From: Sporolactobacillus vineae DSM 21990 = SL153
GTDB lineage: Bacteria > Bacillota > Bacilli > Bacillales > Sporolactobacillaceae
Length of the DNA stretch: 64,000 nucleotides
Direction: 5' to 3'
Assembly: GCF_000377985.1 (NCBI RefSeq)
Contig: NZ_KB899045.1
Span: 246,013 to 310,012, forward strand
A program made the position numbers and the translations under genes. Shown one piece after another: positions 17,389-30,295 of the stretch. A model generated the notes under the pieces. That model did no database searches, was not told the DNA's origin, and saw nothing but the letters and a program-made list of their open reading frames with translations. Each line of letters starts with the position of its first letter. The first letter of the stretch is position 1.

Positions 17389-17666
17389 TCAACGTCACGA
17401 ATACTATAACTGGAACATAATCCGGTATCAGGAATCACCCGTTCTTTTTTCCAGCTTATTAAAAGTGTGGAATTGAGCTTTGAGAGATGCGCTGCCCGCA
17501 ACTTCTGAAAGCAAAGAACGGGTTCGATGTCCCCGGGTGTTCCATTTTATCATTCAGAACAAAACGGCAGGAAAGACAAACTATGTAAATGAAGAGTTAT
17601 TTTTCCTGAATGTTCGGCTCTTGTGTTATGCTTGAATTAAGAAAACCGGGAAAGGAGAAAAGGGAA

Positions 17667-17957
17667 ATGAAATCGACAGGTATTGTACGTAAAGTGGACG
17701 AACTGGGCCGTGTCGTCATTCCGATTGAGCTGAGACGGACGATGAATATTAAGGAAGGCGATCCGCTGGAAATCTTCACGGAAGACGACCGGATTATCTT
17801 CAAAAAGTACATTCCGGCCATGGCGTGTCAGATTACCAACGAAGTGTCGCCGGATAATCTGGTACTGGCCAATGGCAAACTGATTTTGAGCAGAAAAGCG
17901 GCAAGGGAAGTTGTTGCCGAAATCAAAAAAGATCTGGGCGAAGATGTCCGTGCCTGA
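17667..17957 (+). CDS. abrB: AbrB/Abh transition-state regulator
   Basis: This is a 96-residue DNA-binding protein, the same length as B. subtilis AbrB. The N-terminal swapped-hairpin DNA-binding domain opens MKSTGIVRKVDELGRVVIPI, followed by ELRRT, almost identical to AbrB. The C-terminal half holds the single Cys (ACQITNEV) and LVLANGKLILSR, the multimerisation region. AbrB represses post-exponential genes during growth. Abh is a paralogue of the same layout, and I cannot separate the two from sequence alone. It is located where B. subtilis carries csbA, so the neighbourhood is rearranged. The strong AAAGGAG site precedes the ATG. A possible -10, TTATGCT, lies about 35 bp upstream. Confidence 0.88.
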   Translation: MKSTGIVRKVDELGRVVIPIELRRTMNIKEGDPLEIFTEDDRIIFKKYIPAMACQITNEVSPDNLVLANGKLILSRKAAREVVAEIKKDLGEDVRA

Positions 17958-17982
17958 GACGACCTCATCCATTTTTATAACC

Positions 17983-18015
17983 GCTTCCATGTTTCCGGAC
18001 ATGGGAGCTTTTTTT
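17983..18015 (+). terminator. Terminator of abrB-like gene
   Basis: GCTTCCATGT and ACATGGGAGC pair around a short loop (one G-T wobble), followed by seven T. Confidence 0.9.
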
Positions 18016-18047
18016 CTGCAGACTGATTTCCCGCTCAGAAGAAATTA

Positions 18048-18061
18048 AGAATATCTGTTCG
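18048..18061 (+). promoter_or_regulatory. Possible LexA (SOS) box of uvrBA
   Basis: AGAAT-ATCT-GTTCG resembles the B. subtilis LexA site CGAAC-N4-GTTCG at eight of ten arm positions. It lies upstream of an extended -10 TGTTATAAT (18091-18099). The uvrBA operon is LexA-controlled in B. subtilis, which raises the prior. Confidence 0.4.
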
Positions 18062-18135
18062 CTTTTTGTTGCCGGTCTCCCGGTGACATGTGTTATAATC
18101 ATAATTAACGATTTAACTGATTTGGGGGCGAATCT

Positions 18136-20106
18136 ATGGATTTTCAGCTTGTTTCCGGCTATCAACCGGAAGGCGATCAGCCGGAAGCGATCCGTGAGCT
18201 CGTCGACGGCATCGAGGATGGCAGAAAGCACCAGACTTTGCTCGGCGCGACCGGTACCGGGAAGACGTTTACCATGTCCAATGTGATTGCCCAGGTAAAA
18301 AAGCCGACGCTGGTGATTGCGCATAACAAGACGCTGGCCGGCCAGCTCTACAGCGAGTTCAGGGAATTTTTCCCGAACAATGCAGTGGAATATTTTGTCA
18401 GTTACTATGACTATTATCAACCGGAAGCGTATATTCCGCAGACGGATACCTATATTGAAAAAGATTCAAGCATTAATGATGAGATCGACAAGCTGCGCCA
18501 TTCGGCGACCAGTGCCCTGTTTGAACGCCGCGACGTGATCATCGTCGCCAGTGTGTCGTGCATCTACGGTTTGGGCTCTCCTGAAGAGTACAAGTCGCTC
18601 GTTGTTTCGCTGCGCCCGGGGATGCAGAAAGACCGTGACGCGATGCTGCGCCAGCTGGTTGATATCCAGTACACACGCAACGATATCAATTTCACACGCG
18701 GCACGTTCCGGGTTCACGGCGATGTCGTGGAAATTTTTCCGGCGTCGCGCGATGACCACTGTATCCGTGTCGAATTTTTCGGGGATGAGATCGAGCGGCT
18801 GACCGAGATGGATCCAATGACCGGCGAAATTGTCGGTGAACGCGATCATGTCGCGATTTACCCGGCCTCACACTTTGTGACCGGACAGGAAAAAATGAAA
18901 AAAGCGATCGTTAATATCAAAGCAGAGCTTGAGGATCGCCTGAAATACCTGCGTGACAACAATAAACTGCTCGAGGCGCAGCGGCTGGAGCAGCGGACCA
19001 ACTACGATCTGGAAATGATGCAGGAGGTCGGCTATTGCTCAGGGATTGAAAACTATTCCCGTCATCTGACCTTCCGGAAGCCGGGCGAAGCGCCTTACAC
19101 ACTGATGGACTACTTCCCGGACGACTTTCTGATTATGGTGGATGAATCGCATGCCACACTGCCGCAGATCCGGGCGATGTACAACGGCGACCGGGCGCGA
19201 AAAGATGTCCTGGTGGACAATGGTTTCCGGCTCCCGTCAGCCAGGGACAACCGGCCGTTGAAATTCGAGGAGTTCGAACAGAAGGTCAATCAGATCGTAT
19301 ATGTTTCGGCGACGCCGGGCGACTATGAACTGGAACATTCGGGAAAGCCGGTGGAACAAATTATCCGTCCGACCGGCCTGCTTGATCCGGTGATTGAAAT
19401 CCGGCCGATCAAAGGCCAGATTGACGATCTTTATGATGAAATCATGACGCGGGCGAAAAAACATGAGCGTGTTCTGGTGACAACGCTGACGAAAAAAATG
19501 GCGGAAAATCTGACGGATTATCTGAAGGGGATGGGCGTGAAAGTCCGCTACCTGCATTCGGAAATCAAGACGCTCGACCGCGTCGAGATTATCCGTGATC
19601 TCCGGCGCGGCGAATTTGATGTGCTGGTCGGCATCAACCTGCTCCGTGAAGGGCTGGACATTCCTGAAGTGTCGCTGGTGGCGATTCTCGATGCGGACAA
19701 GGAAGGGTTCCTGCGCTCTGAACGTTCGCTGATCCAGACGATGGGCCGGGCAGCACGCAACGAACACGGTAAAGTCATCATGTATGCGGATAACGTGACC
19801 GATTCGATGCAGCTGGCGATTGATGAAACGAACCGCCGGCGCAAAATCCAGAATGAATTCAATAAAGTCCATCATATTACGCCGAAAACGATTCAGAAGG
19901 CGATTCCTGAACTGATAAAAGCCACCTATGAAGTGGCCGACAATGGTAAAAAAGGAACAAAGAAGAAACATAAACTGACCAAGTCGGAACGGAAGAAGAC
20001 AATTGTCAGCATGGAAAGCGAAATGAAGAAGGCGGCCAAGTCGCTGGACTTCGAACGTGCGGCTGAACTCAGAGATATCATTTATGAACTGAAGGCGGAG
20101 GGATAA
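18136..20106 (+). CDS. uvrB: UvrB, excinuclease ABC subunit B
   Basis: UvrB is loaded onto damaged DNA by UvrA, verifies the lesion with its beta-hairpin and recruits UvrC. The 656-residue product has Walker A GATGTGKT (37-44), the hairpin region [12 protein letters not shown] (about 93-104), the DEAD-like DESHATLP, the motif VI GRAARN and the C-terminal UVR domain (about 620-656, [13 protein letters not shown]) that binds UvrC. Start ATG 18136 follows TGGGGGCG. It is followed after 7 bp by uvrA in one operon. Confidence 0.98.
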   Translation: MDFQLVSGYQPEGDQPEAIRELVDGIEDGRKHQTLLGATGTGKTFTMSNVIAQVKKPTLVIAHNKTLAGQLYSEFREFFPNNAVEYFVSYYDYYQPEAYIPQTDTYIEKDSSINDEIDKLRHSATSALFERRDVIIVASVSCIYGLGSPEEYKSLVVSLRPGMQKDRDAMLRQLVDIQYTRNDINFTRGTFRVHGDVVEIFPASRDDHCIRVEFFGDEIERLTEMDPMTGEIVGERDHVAIYPASHFVTGQEKMKKAIVNIKAELEDRLKYLRDNNKLLEAQRLEQRTNYDLEMMQEVGYCSGIENYSRHLTFRKPGEAPYTLMDYFPDDFLIMVDESHATLPQIRAMYNGDRARKDVLVDNGFRLPSARDNRPLKFEEFEQKVNQIVYVSATPGDYELEHSGKPVEQIIRPTGLLDPVIEIRPIKGQIDDLYDEIMTRAKKHERVLVTTLTKKMAENLTDYLKGMGVKVRYLHSEIKTLDRVEIIRDLRRGEFDVLVGINLLREGLDIPEVSLVAILDADKEGFLRSERSLIQTMGRAARNEHGKVIMYADNVTDSMQLAIDETNRRRKIQNEFNKVHHITPKTIQKAIPELIKATYEVADNGKKGTKKKHKLTKSERKKTIVSMESEMKKAAKSLDFERAAELRDIIYELKAEG

Positions 20107-20113
20107 GGAATCC

Positions 20114-22996
<2,883 letters not shown>

Positions 22997-23024
22997 AGTT
23001 TCCGCGCTTTCGATGACGGGTGAC

Positions 23025-23054
23025 TTGTGATCTTTCCCCGGCAAAGGGTATAGT
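23025..23054 (+). promoter_or_regulatory. Probable SigA promoter of the pspC-yvlD pair
   Basis: TTGTGA (23025-23030), an 18-bp spacer and TATAGT (23049-23054) lie 30 bp before the start codon. Confidence 0.5.
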
Positions 23055-23083
23055 TAAAGAGAATACAACACAGGAGGTTTCCC

Positions 23084-23278
23084 ATGGAGAAAAGGCTTTA
23101 TCGTTCACGAAGTAACAGGAAGGTTGCCGGTATTCTCGGCGGCCTGGGCGACTATCTGAACATCGATCCGACCGTGCTGCGCGTCATCTTTATCATTCTC
23201 CTGATCGCTTCCGGATTTTTTCCGTGCATCATCGGGTATTTTATCGCCTATTTTATTATTCCTGAAGAGGATGTGTGA
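23084..23278 (+). CDS. yvlC: PspC-domain small membrane protein (YvlC-like)
   Basis: The 64-residue product is essentially one PspC domain: a basic start (KRLYRSRSNRKVAGILGGL) followed by DYLNIDPTVLRVIFIILL, and one or two membrane segments (about 26-60). PspC proteins sense or respond to envelope stress; in B. subtilis yvlC is in a cell-envelope stress operon with yvlD. The AGGAGG ribosome-binding site is strong. The stop overlaps the possible GTG of the next gene. Confidence 0.88.
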   Translation: MEKRLYRSRSNRKVAGILGGLGDYLNIDPTVLRVIFIILLIASGFFPCIIGYFIAYFIIPEEDV

Positions 23279-23283
23279 CGGCG

Positions 23284-23661
23284 ATGATCCGAAGATGGTT
23301 TGCCAACACGATGATTAATATTCTTGTGAATATGATCATTCTGATGACACTGGCCGGATACCTCCATACGATGGTGCACCTGTCGGGGGTCGGGGCGGCT
23401 TTCGGGGCCAGCGTCGTGCTGGCGATTCTGAACACGTTCGTCCGGCCTGTGGTGCTTCTGTTCTCCCTGCCGGCAACGATTATCACGTTAGGTCTCTTTA
23501 TTTTCGTCATCAACGCATTGATGCTGCTTTTGACGGCGGCAATCCTGGGCCCTGCTTTTGAACTGGACGGTTTCGGCAGTGCACTGGTCGTCGCCATCAT
23601 CATGGCAATTTGCCAGATGATCATCCAGAGATTCATTATCGGTCCGCTTCGAAAGAATTGA
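23284..23661 (+). CDS. yvlD: Phage-holin-like four-helix membrane protein (YvlD-like)
   Basis: The 125-residue protein has four predicted membrane helices and the family sequence VLAILNTFVRPVVLLFSLPA, matching the phage_holin_4_2 family to which YvlD belongs. Despite the family name, chromosomal members are not lysis proteins as far as known. GTG 23275 overlapping the yvlC stop is an alternative start with better spacing from GAAGAGG. The pairing with a PspC gene repeats the B. subtilis yvlCD arrangement, next to hprK. Confidence 0.85.
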   Translation: MIRRWFANTMINILVNMIILMTLAGYLHTMVHLSGVGAAFGASVVLAILNTFVRPVVLLFSLPATIITLGLFIFVINALMLLLTAAILGPAFELDGFGSALVVAIIMAICQMIIQRFIIGPLRKN

Positions 23662-23741
23662 TGAACATTACCGCAGGGACACGGTTATTTCTTAATCCGA
23701 CAGGCGGTTTATGGTAAAATAAAGCTAAAATAAAACGGTTA

Positions 23742-23776
23742 CATTCCTTTCAGACAACGGCATATGAAATGGAATG
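23742..23776 (+). promoter_or_regulatory. Hairpin in the hprK leader
   Basis: CATTCCTTTCA and TGAAATGGAATG pair (one bulge) around a 12-nt loop. They lie between a -10-like TAAAAT (about 23715) and the hprK start. There is no T-tract, so this is not a terminator; it may affect translation or mRNA stability. Confidence 0.4.
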
Positions 23777-23802
23777 ACTGTCGGAAAACCGGGTGAGAAA
23801 AA

Positions 23803-24723
23803 ATGAGTAATGTGCGAGTTAATGAATTAATTGAACATTTTAATCTGAAATTAGTCAGCGGTGAAAAGGGTATCGGCCGTGAAATTATCGTCAGCGATAT
23901 TTCGCGGCCCGGTCTGGAAATTGCCGGGTATTTCACCTATTATCCAAGACGGCGCCTTCAGCTGCTTGGACGGACGGAACTGTCTTTCTTCAACGAACTC
24001 AGCACTGATGAACGCTATAAGCGGACGTCCCAGCTGTGCACAGCGCAGACACCCTGCATCGTCATCTCCCGCGGGATTGAGGTCCCGGAAGAATTTATCG
24101 TTTCTTCGAACAAGCGGAACGTGCCGATTCTTCAGTCAAAGATGAAGACGACGCGCCTGAGCAGCATGATCACCAATTATCTGGAGTCTAGGCTGGCACC
24201 GATGACAGCGGTGCACGGCGTGCTGGTCGATGTCTATGGCGTCGGCGTGCTGATCACCGGTGAGAGCGGTGTCGGGAAAAGCGAGACGGCACTCGAACTG
24301 GTCAAACGCGGGCATCGGCTTGTTGCCGACGACTCGGTAGAGATCCGTCAGGAAGGCGAGAACGAGCTGGTCGGCAGTGCCCCGGAACTGATTCAGAATC
24401 TGCTTGAAATTCGCGGACTCGGCATTATTAATGTCATGACGCTGTTCGGTGCCGGAGCTGTGGTTAACGCCAAACAGGTTTCACTGGTCATTCACCTTGA
24501 ACTGTGGGACAATAATAAAGTTTACGACCGGCTCGGGCTGGATGAGGAAAAAACCAAACTGATCGATACCGAAGTTCCGCGTCTGGTTCTGCCGGTGCGG
24601 CCCGGACGGAATATTGCCGTGATCATTGAAGTTGCTGCGATGAATTTCCGCCTGAAGAATATGGGCTATCATGCGGCGCAGCAATTCTCCGACCGATTGA
24701 ACGACACATTGAACGAACGGTAA
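23803..24723 (+). CDS. hprK: HPr kinase/phosphorylase
   Basis: HprK phosphorylates Ser46 of HPr and Crh with ATP or pyrophosphate, and removes that phosphate by phosphorolysis, producing pyrophosphate. It is the sensor of Gram-positive catabolite repression. The 306-residue product has Walker A GESGVGKS (153-160) and the HprK signature [19 protein letters not shown] (about 205-223). Length equals the family norm. It heads a cluster with lgt and ppaX, as in B. subtilis, and its substrate Crh is encoded 9 kb downstream. Confidence 0.97.
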   Translation: MSNVRVNELIEHFNLKLVSGEKGIGREIIVSDISRPGLEIAGYFTYYPRRRLQLLGRTELSFFNELSTDERYKRTSQLCTAQTPCIVISRGIEVPEEFIVSSNKRNVPILQSKMKTTRLSSMITNYLESRLAPMTAVHGVLVDVYGVGVLITGESGVGKSETALELVKRGHRLVADDSVEIRQEGENELVGSAPELIQNLLEIRGLGIINVMTLFGAGAVVNAKQVSLVIHLELWDNNKVYDRLGLDEEKTKLIDTEVPRLVLPVRPGRNIAVIIEVAAMNFRLKNMGYHAAQQFSDRLNDTLNER

Positions 24724-24749
24724 GCCGGCTGCAGAAACCGGCTGTTTTT
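24723..24749 (+). terminator. Terminator of hprK
   Basis: AGCCGG and CCGGCT pair around CTGCAGAAA, then GTTTTTA. The stem is short (6 bp), so termination may be partial. Confidence 0.65.
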
Positions 24750-24789
24750 ATAAGGAAAATCTACGGTTCATCGCCGGTCCTGAAGGGAT

Positions 24790-24824
24790 TTTCGGTCTTC
24801 AGGCGCTGTGTTTCGGTCTTCAGG
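24790..24824. repeat. Two 14-bp direct repeats, 21 bp apart, upstream of lgt
   Basis: TTTCGGTCTTCAGG occurs at 24790-24803 and again at 24811-24824. A start-to-start distance of 21 bp equals two DNA turns, a common arrangement for a dimeric activator or response regulator site. It lies 60-90 bp before the lgt start. Confidence 0.75.
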
Positions 24825-24882
24825 ATCAAGTTCGATCATCCGATCGATTTGAATTAAAGAGAAAAAGAAAGCTGGGAAGAGA

Positions 24883-25692
24883 ATGGATCAGACAATTGAG
24901 CCGTTGAACCGGGTGGCGCTCCAGTTAGGCCCGATTCATATTTACTGGTACGGTGTATTTATCGCGGCAGCCGCGCTGCTTGGTTTGCTGCTGGCGATGC
25001 GTGAAGGCAGCAGAAGAGGGCTTCCCCGCGACACATTCGTGGACCTGATTCTGTTCGCTGCACCGATCGCCGTGATTTTTGCCCGGATCTATTACGTGGC
25101 CTTTCAATGGCCGTACTATGCGAAACATCCCGATCAGATTATTGCCATCTGGAACGGCGGCATTGCCATCTACGGATCGCTGATCGGTGCCGTCGGTACG
25201 GCCATCGTCTTCTGCATAGTACGCAAAATCCAGTTCTGGAAACTGGCCGACATTGCCGCACCGAGTGTCATTCTCGGCCAGGCGATCGGACGCTGGGGCA
25301 ACTTCATCAATCAGGAAGCACACGGCGGACCGACCACACGTGCTTTTCTGGAGCACCTGCATCTGCCGAAGTTCATTGTGAATCAGATGTATATTAACGG
25401 AACCTATTACATACCGACTTTTCTGTATGAATCCGTCTGGGATTTTGCCGGTTTCATTCTCCTGATGATTCTTCGAAAGGTCAACCTGAAGCGCGGCGAA
25501 CTGTTCATGACGTACGTCGTCTGGTACGCAATCGGCCGCTCCTATATTGAGGGGCTGCGGACGGACAGCCTGATGCTTGGGCCGCTGCGCGTCTCGCAGT
25601 GGCTGGCTTATTTCCTGATCGTCTTAGGCATCGGTCTGATCTTATACTGGCGCGTTTGTAAAAAAGATCGTCCGCATTATCTCGATGCCTGA
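24883..25692 (+). CDS. lgt: Lgt, prolipoprotein diacylglyceryl transferase
   Basis: Lgt transfers a diacylglyceryl group from phosphatidylglycerol to the lipobox cysteine of prolipoproteins in the cytoplasmic membrane. The 269-residue product has seven predicted membrane helices. The family motifs are [14 protein letters not shown] (about 84-97) and the signature [14 protein letters not shown] (about 137-150). The ribosome-binding site is GGGAAGAG-like. It lies between hprK and ppaX as in Bacillus. Confidence 0.96.
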   Translation: MDQTIEPLNRVALQLGPIHIYWYGVFIAAAALLGLLLAMREGSRRGLPRDTFVDLILFAAPIAVIFARIYYVAFQWPYYAKHPDQIIAIWNGGIAIYGSLIGAVGTAIVFCIVRKIQFWKLADIAAPSVILGQAIGRWGNFINQEAHGGPTTRAFLEHLHLPKFIVNQMYINGTYYIPTFLYESVWDFAGFILLMILRKVNLKRGELFMTYVVWYAIGRSYIEGLRTDSLMLGPLRVSQWLAYFLIVLGIGLILYWRVCKKDRPHYLDA

Positions 25693-25779
25693 AATATGTT
25701 GCCGCTTCGGGCGAAGCGGTATTTTTCTTTGCAGAAAACCATCATCGGGTCTCAGAGGAGACTGACTGGAGGAGACAGC

Positions 25780-26430
25780 ATGATCCGAACCATCCTTTTT
25801 GATCTTGACGGGACGTTAATCAATACGAACGATCTGATTCTTGCATCGTTCCAGTACACACTCGACAAGTACTATCCTGGAAAATATACCCGGAAAGACC
25901 TGATCCCGTTCATCGGCGAGCCGCTTGATGTCAGCTTTGCCCGTGTCGATCCGAAGCGCACCGATGAACTGATCGAAGTCTATCGCGACCACAACAGCCG
26001 GAACCATGACCGACTCGTGCGCGAGTTCCCGACCGTGCATGAGACTCTGGACACACTATCAAAAGAAGGCTGCCGGCTCGGTGTGGTTTCGACGAAAAAA
26101 CGGGATATGGTCGAGCGCGGACTGAAACTGACCCACATTGACGGCTACTTCGACACGGTAATCACGAGTGATGAATGCCGCAGGCTTAAACCGGATCCGG
26201 AGCCGGTTGAACGGGCGATGACCCGGCTGACCGCCGAGGCGGCAACCACACTGATGGTCGGCGACAGTCCGTCCGATCTTCTGGCCGGCTCTGGCGCGCA
26301 TGTCCGTACGGCAGGTGTCGGCTGGTCGCTCAAGGGACGTGCTGTACTCGAACGTTTTCACCCGGATTTCCTGCTCAGCCGGATGAGCGATCTGCTCGGG
26401 ATTGTGAAGACAGTTGAAAGCAATGTCTGA
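25780..26430 (+). CDS. ppaX: PpaX, HAD-family pyrophosphatase
   Basis: PpaX hydrolyses pyrophosphate, including that released when HprK dephosphorylates HPr-Ser-P. The ATG at 25780 follows GGAGGAG and gives 216 residues, the B. subtilis PpaX length; a longer frame from 25696 lacks a ribosome-binding site. HAD motifs: DLDGT (Asp8 nucleophile, Asp10), VVSTKKRD, KPDPEPV and VGDSPSD. The cap domain is the small helical type of the phosphoglycolate phosphatase group. Its place in the hprK cluster supports the specific role. Confidence 0.92.
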   Translation: MIRTILFDLDGTLINTNDLILASFQYTLDKYYPGKYTRKDLIPFIGEPLDVSFARVDPKRTDELIEVYRDHNSRNHDRLVREFPTVHETLDTLSKEGCRLGVVSTKKRDMVERGLKLTHIDGYFDTVITSDECRRLKPDPEPVERAMTRLTAEAATTLMVGDSPSDLLAGSGAHVRTAGVGWSLKGRAVLERFHPDFLLSRMSDLLGIVKTVESNV

Positions 26431-26486
26431 AGTATTGAATCACTTTTTTGTCAAAAGTGAAAGAAGTCACAATTTAGTGCTCACAA

Positions 26487-26502
26487 TGTGACATTGATCA
26501 CA
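26487..26502 (+). promoter_or_regulatory. Fnr/Crp-type operator upstream of doxX
   Basis: TGTGA-CATTGA-TCACA is a perfect match to the B. subtilis Fnr consensus TGTGA-N6-TCACA, and the symmetry extends to AATGTGA/TCACATT. The centre (26494.5) lies about 43 bp before the start predicted from a TATATT -10 at 26526-26531. That is the class II activator position. A short hairpin TGGTGAT-GAAA-ATCACCA follows at 26536-26553. Confidence 0.75.
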
Positions 26503-26561
26503 TTAATAAATTGGCTGAGACGGTATATATTTAGTTGGTGATGAAAATCACCAGCAATTAT

Positions 26562-26576
26562 ATGTAAGCGTTCTAT
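26562..26576. promoter_or_regulatory. cre-like CcpA site in the doxX leader
   Basis: ATGTAAGCGTTCTAT fits the cre consensus WTGNAANCGNWNNCW with one mismatch. It lies downstream of the transcription start, where CcpA blocks elongation. Confidence 0.5.
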
Positions 26577-26596
26577 TATGACGGGAGGTTGGTATC

Positions 26597-27118
26597 ATGG
26601 TTCGTTGGTTACGCACAAGTAAAACAGCTTCAGTCATTTTGCTCTTATTGCGGCTTTGGCTTGGATGGCAGTGGACGCTGGACGGTTTTCACAAGGTTTT
26701 CGGGGCAAAACCGTTTGACGCTTCCGGCTTCATTCACGGCGCCATTGCCCATCCGGTAACAGGTCCGACAGGTAATGTTTTGTACGGCCCGTTTAACGCT
26801 TTTCTTCAGCATGTCGCATTACCTGCATCGCCTTTCTTCAGCTTTCTTGTTAAATGGGGCGAACTGCTTGTCGGCATCGGCTTGATCCTTGGCACGTTGA
26901 CTACAGCGGCGATTTTCTTCGGTCTGCTGATGAACTTCATGTATATGTTTGCCGGGACGGTATCCACCAACCCGCTTTATGTACTGATCGGCGTTCTCAT
27001 CTTATTTGCCGGATTCAACGCCGGAAAATTCGGCGGCGACTATTGGGTGGTTCCGTGGATCCGTCGTACCGTCGGCGGCTGGTTCCATAAATCTGCTGCG
27101 GACGGCAAAATCGTCTGA
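26597..27118 (+). CDS. DoxX-family membrane protein
   Basis: The 173-residue product has four predicted membrane helices. It shows the DoxX-type features RLWLGWQWTLDGFHKVFG (about 19-36), a periplasmic loop, LVKWGELLVGIGLILGT (about 88-104) and a C-terminal GGDYWVVPW. DoxX/DoxD proteins include subunits of thiosulfate:quinone oxidoreductase and uncharacterised redox-related membrane proteins; the precise role here is unknown. It is a single gene with strong ribosome-binding site GGGAGG and a terminator. The Fnr-type box suggests induction at low oxygen. Confidence 0.8.
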   Translation: MVRWLRTSKTASVILLLLRLWLGWQWTLDGFHKVFGAKPFDASGFIHGAIAHPVTGPTGNVLYGPFNAFLQHVALPASPFFSFLVKWGELLVGIGLILGTLTTAAIFFGLLMNFMYMFAGTVSTNPLYVLIGVLILFAGFNAGKFGGDYWVVPWIRRTVGGWFHKSAADGKIV

Positions 27119-27144
27119 AGCTGCGGAAAAATAGTGATTCATCT

Positions 27145-27173
27145 GCCTGGCAGCACCGCTGCCGGGCTTTTTC
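27145..27173 (+). terminator. Terminator of doxX
   Basis: GCCTGGCAGC-ACC-GCTGCCGGGC is a 10-bp stem (one wobble) followed by TTTTT. Confidence 0.85.
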
Positions 27174-27292
27174 TATACGATAAAATCTTTCTTCGCCTGC
27201 TTCGCCATGCGGTCAGGAACGTTCAGCGCAGCGCTCTGAACCGTAAGCAGCCGTGAATGAACCAGCTGCTCTGTCACCTGCATTTTCACTGG

Positions 27293-27320
27293 TTAACCCG
27301 CAAATTAAATATGCTATACT
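27293..27320 (+). promoter_or_regulatory. SigA promoter of the TPR gene
   Basis: TTAACC (27293-27298), 16 bp and TATACT (27315-27320) with an upstream TG (extended -10). Confidence 0.5.
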
Positions 27321-27361
27321 GTCTACAGAGTAGAACAGGTTACACGGAGGCTTAAGATTTA

Positions 27362-28903
27362 ATGAGTAAAGAAGATCATTTGCACCATGCGCAGGTGATT
27401 CCGCTTCGGATGGACGGCGATTTTTTCTATCAGAAGGGGATGGCCTGCTATCAGAAGGGCGAACTGGAGCAGGCGAGAAAACTGCTTGACCGGGCACTGC
27501 GGATCAAACCCAATGAGGTTGAGTACCTTTGCCAGCAGGCGGCTATTTTATCTGAACTTGAGGATTACGAGCCGTCGATCAGTCTGCTCAAGAAAGTGGT
27601 GCACGAACTGGACGGCCGGATGACGGAATGTTACTTTTTTATCGCCAATAATTATGCGTATCTCGGCGATTTTGAGGCCGCGCTGTCGGAAGTCAAAACC
27701 TATATGGCGCTGGAGCCGCATGGGGTGTTCGACCACGAAGCACGGGAACTCTACGCTATGCTGACGTCTGAAGACGGCAAGTCGGTTCAGGAACAGGAAC
27801 CGTCTTATGTCGGTTTCCATGAACGTGGCCGTGCGGCGCTCGAGCACGGAAGGTTTGAGGAATCCGTATACTGGTTTAAAAAAGTGATCCATGAGCAGCC
27901 AGATTACCTGCCTGCCCGCAATAATCTGGCGGTTGCCTATTATTCCATGGACGCTGCGGATCAGGCAATACAGGAAGTCGAAGAAGTACTGGCGAAAGAT
28001 CCGGGGAACATCCATGCGCTGTGCAACCTGGCCGCATTCTTTCATCAGACCGGCCGGACGGGTGAATGGAAGGCGGTGCTTGATCGGCTGGACAACATCT
28101 ATCCGATGAATCCGGAACATTGCGGAAAACTCGGATCGACGTTCCTGTTTGCGGGCAACTACCCGAAAGCCTACTACTGGCTGAAATGTGCGGAGCGAAG
28201 AGGCGTCCGCTGCGACCAGGTCTTCTTTTTCTGGCTGGCGCTGGCTGCCTGCCGGACGGGCCGTCTGGAGGAGGCTGAAACCTGCTGGAAACAAGTCGAC
28301 TATTTCAGTGACAAACCTTTTCATCCCTTTAAATACGCAAAAATTCAGGAACTGATGTTTGACCCGGCTGCCCGGAATAATTTTATGATCCGGGATCTGA
28401 TCGGCAAGGAAATTCAGGACGGCGGCAGGCCTTATCAGCTCTTTGCTTTATTTTACAGTGCGGGTTTCAACGACGAGCAGATGCTGGAACAGGCGGCACA
28501 GCATAGCACGGACGCAACCGTCAGCAATATTGCCGGCCGTTTTCTGAATGAAAGGCAGTCGGCGCAGCGTGACGAGCGGCTGGCCATCATGCGTTCTGTT
28601 GAATCGCTGACCGGCGGCGAGCAGGAAACGATGAAACATCCGGAGCTTTACAGCTTCTGGCTGATCGTCGACGCACTGATCGGCAGCGACAGGAACACAG
28701 ATCGGCAGGGATGGGCCGGAACGCTGTACTATTTGTGGAAGAAAGAGTTCGGCAACCACGTGTCGCAGAAGGACGTGGCAAGCAAGGCCGGGACAACGGT
28801 CTACCGGATCCGCAAGCATGTGGCTGAACTGACGCGTGCGCTGGACAATCAGTGGGAAGAGAAACAGTTGCATCGAACTAACGAAGCGGATTTCAGAGCC
28901 TGA
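27362..28903 (+). CDS. Tetratricopeptide-repeat protein, YvcD-like
   Basis: The 513-residue soluble protein has TPR units in the first 300 residues. Clear ones are FYQKGMACYQKGELEQARKL (about 21-40), YNAYLGDFEAAL-type repeats, and ARNNLAVAYYSMDAADQAI (about 181-199). The C-terminal 150 residues contain a helical segment with a possible helix-turn-helix (KDVASKAGTTVYRIRKHVAELTR, near 475-497). TPR domains mediate protein-protein contacts; no enzymatic motif is visible. Length and position before trxB fit B. subtilis yvcD, whose function is not established. Ribosome-binding site GGAGG is 11 bases before ATG. Confidence 0.75.
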   Translation: MSKEDHLHHAQVIPLRMDGDFFYQKGMACYQKGELEQARKLLDRALRIKPNEVEYLCQQAAILSELEDYEPSISLLKKVVHELDGRMTECYFFIANNYAYLGDFEAALSEVKTYMALEPHGVFDHEARELYAMLTSEDGKSVQEQEPSYVGFHERGRAALEHGRFEESVYWFKKVIHEQPDYLPARNNLAVAYYSMDAADQAIQEVEEVLAKDPGNIHALCNLAAFFHQTGRTGEWKAVLDRLDNIYPMNPEHCGKLGSTFLFAGNYPKAYYWLKCAERRGVRCDQVFFFWLALAACRTGRLEEAETCWKQVDYFSDKPFHPFKYAKIQELMFDPAARNNFMIRDLIGKEIQDGGRPYQLFALFYSAGFNDEQMLEQAAQHSTDATVSNIAGRFLNERQSAQRDERLAIMRSVESLTGGEQETMKHPELYSFWLIVDALIGSDRNTDRQGWAGTLYYLWKKEFGNHVSQKDVASKAGTTVYRIRKHVAELTRALDNQWEEKQLHRTNEADFRA

Positions 28904-29003
28904 GCAGGATGCTGGACTTTGTTGCTCCGTTTCTTTAGCATAGAATTATCAAATGAACAGATAATAATTATTATAATCTGCTCAGGAAGGAACGGGATCT
29001 TAA

Positions 29004-29954
<951 letters not shown>

Positions 29955-30295
29955 TAGCGCAGAAGTGCAGAGATTCACTTTGCCTTAATGTGTCTGTCAT
30001 TAATCTGCAATATTCGGGCGGTATAATAAATTATAGAAATTGACCCCCCTTTTTATTAAATAGGATGCTTTTATGGTGCGGATTCAGTTCTGCACCTCTT
30101 TTTTTGGAAAATTTCCGTGGGATTGTGCTGAATCATCGTGGCCCTGCCGCCCGTTTTCGCCCGGCAGACACCGGATTGTGAGTGCGCCGCTTCCTGAACC
30201 CGTTGTTTTCGAGTATACTGTTGTTAAGTACAGCAACCGGCCTGCGGACCGGAACTGAGACTGACGAATTATTTAGTGACGGGGCGGGGAGAACG
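29955..30295 (+). other. trxB-rapZ gap with -10 element, hairpin terminator and second promoter
   Basis: There is a perfect TATAAT (30022-30027, poor -35). About 50 bp later comes a terminator: GGTGCGGA-TTCAGT-TCTGCACC then TCTTTTTTT (30075-30105). The terminator may simply end trxB. If the TATAAT is a real promoter, the pair would make a roughly 75-nt RNA. A further TATACT near 30214 may start the rapZ operon. The Nudix gene yvcI, normally here, is absent. Confidence 0.5.

Noticed and set aside
17437-17523. ACCCGTTCTT ... AAGAACGGGT inverted repeat between minJ and the abrB-like gene
   Set aside because: The arms are 67 bp apart and have no T-tract or promoter relation, so I did not call it as a feature.
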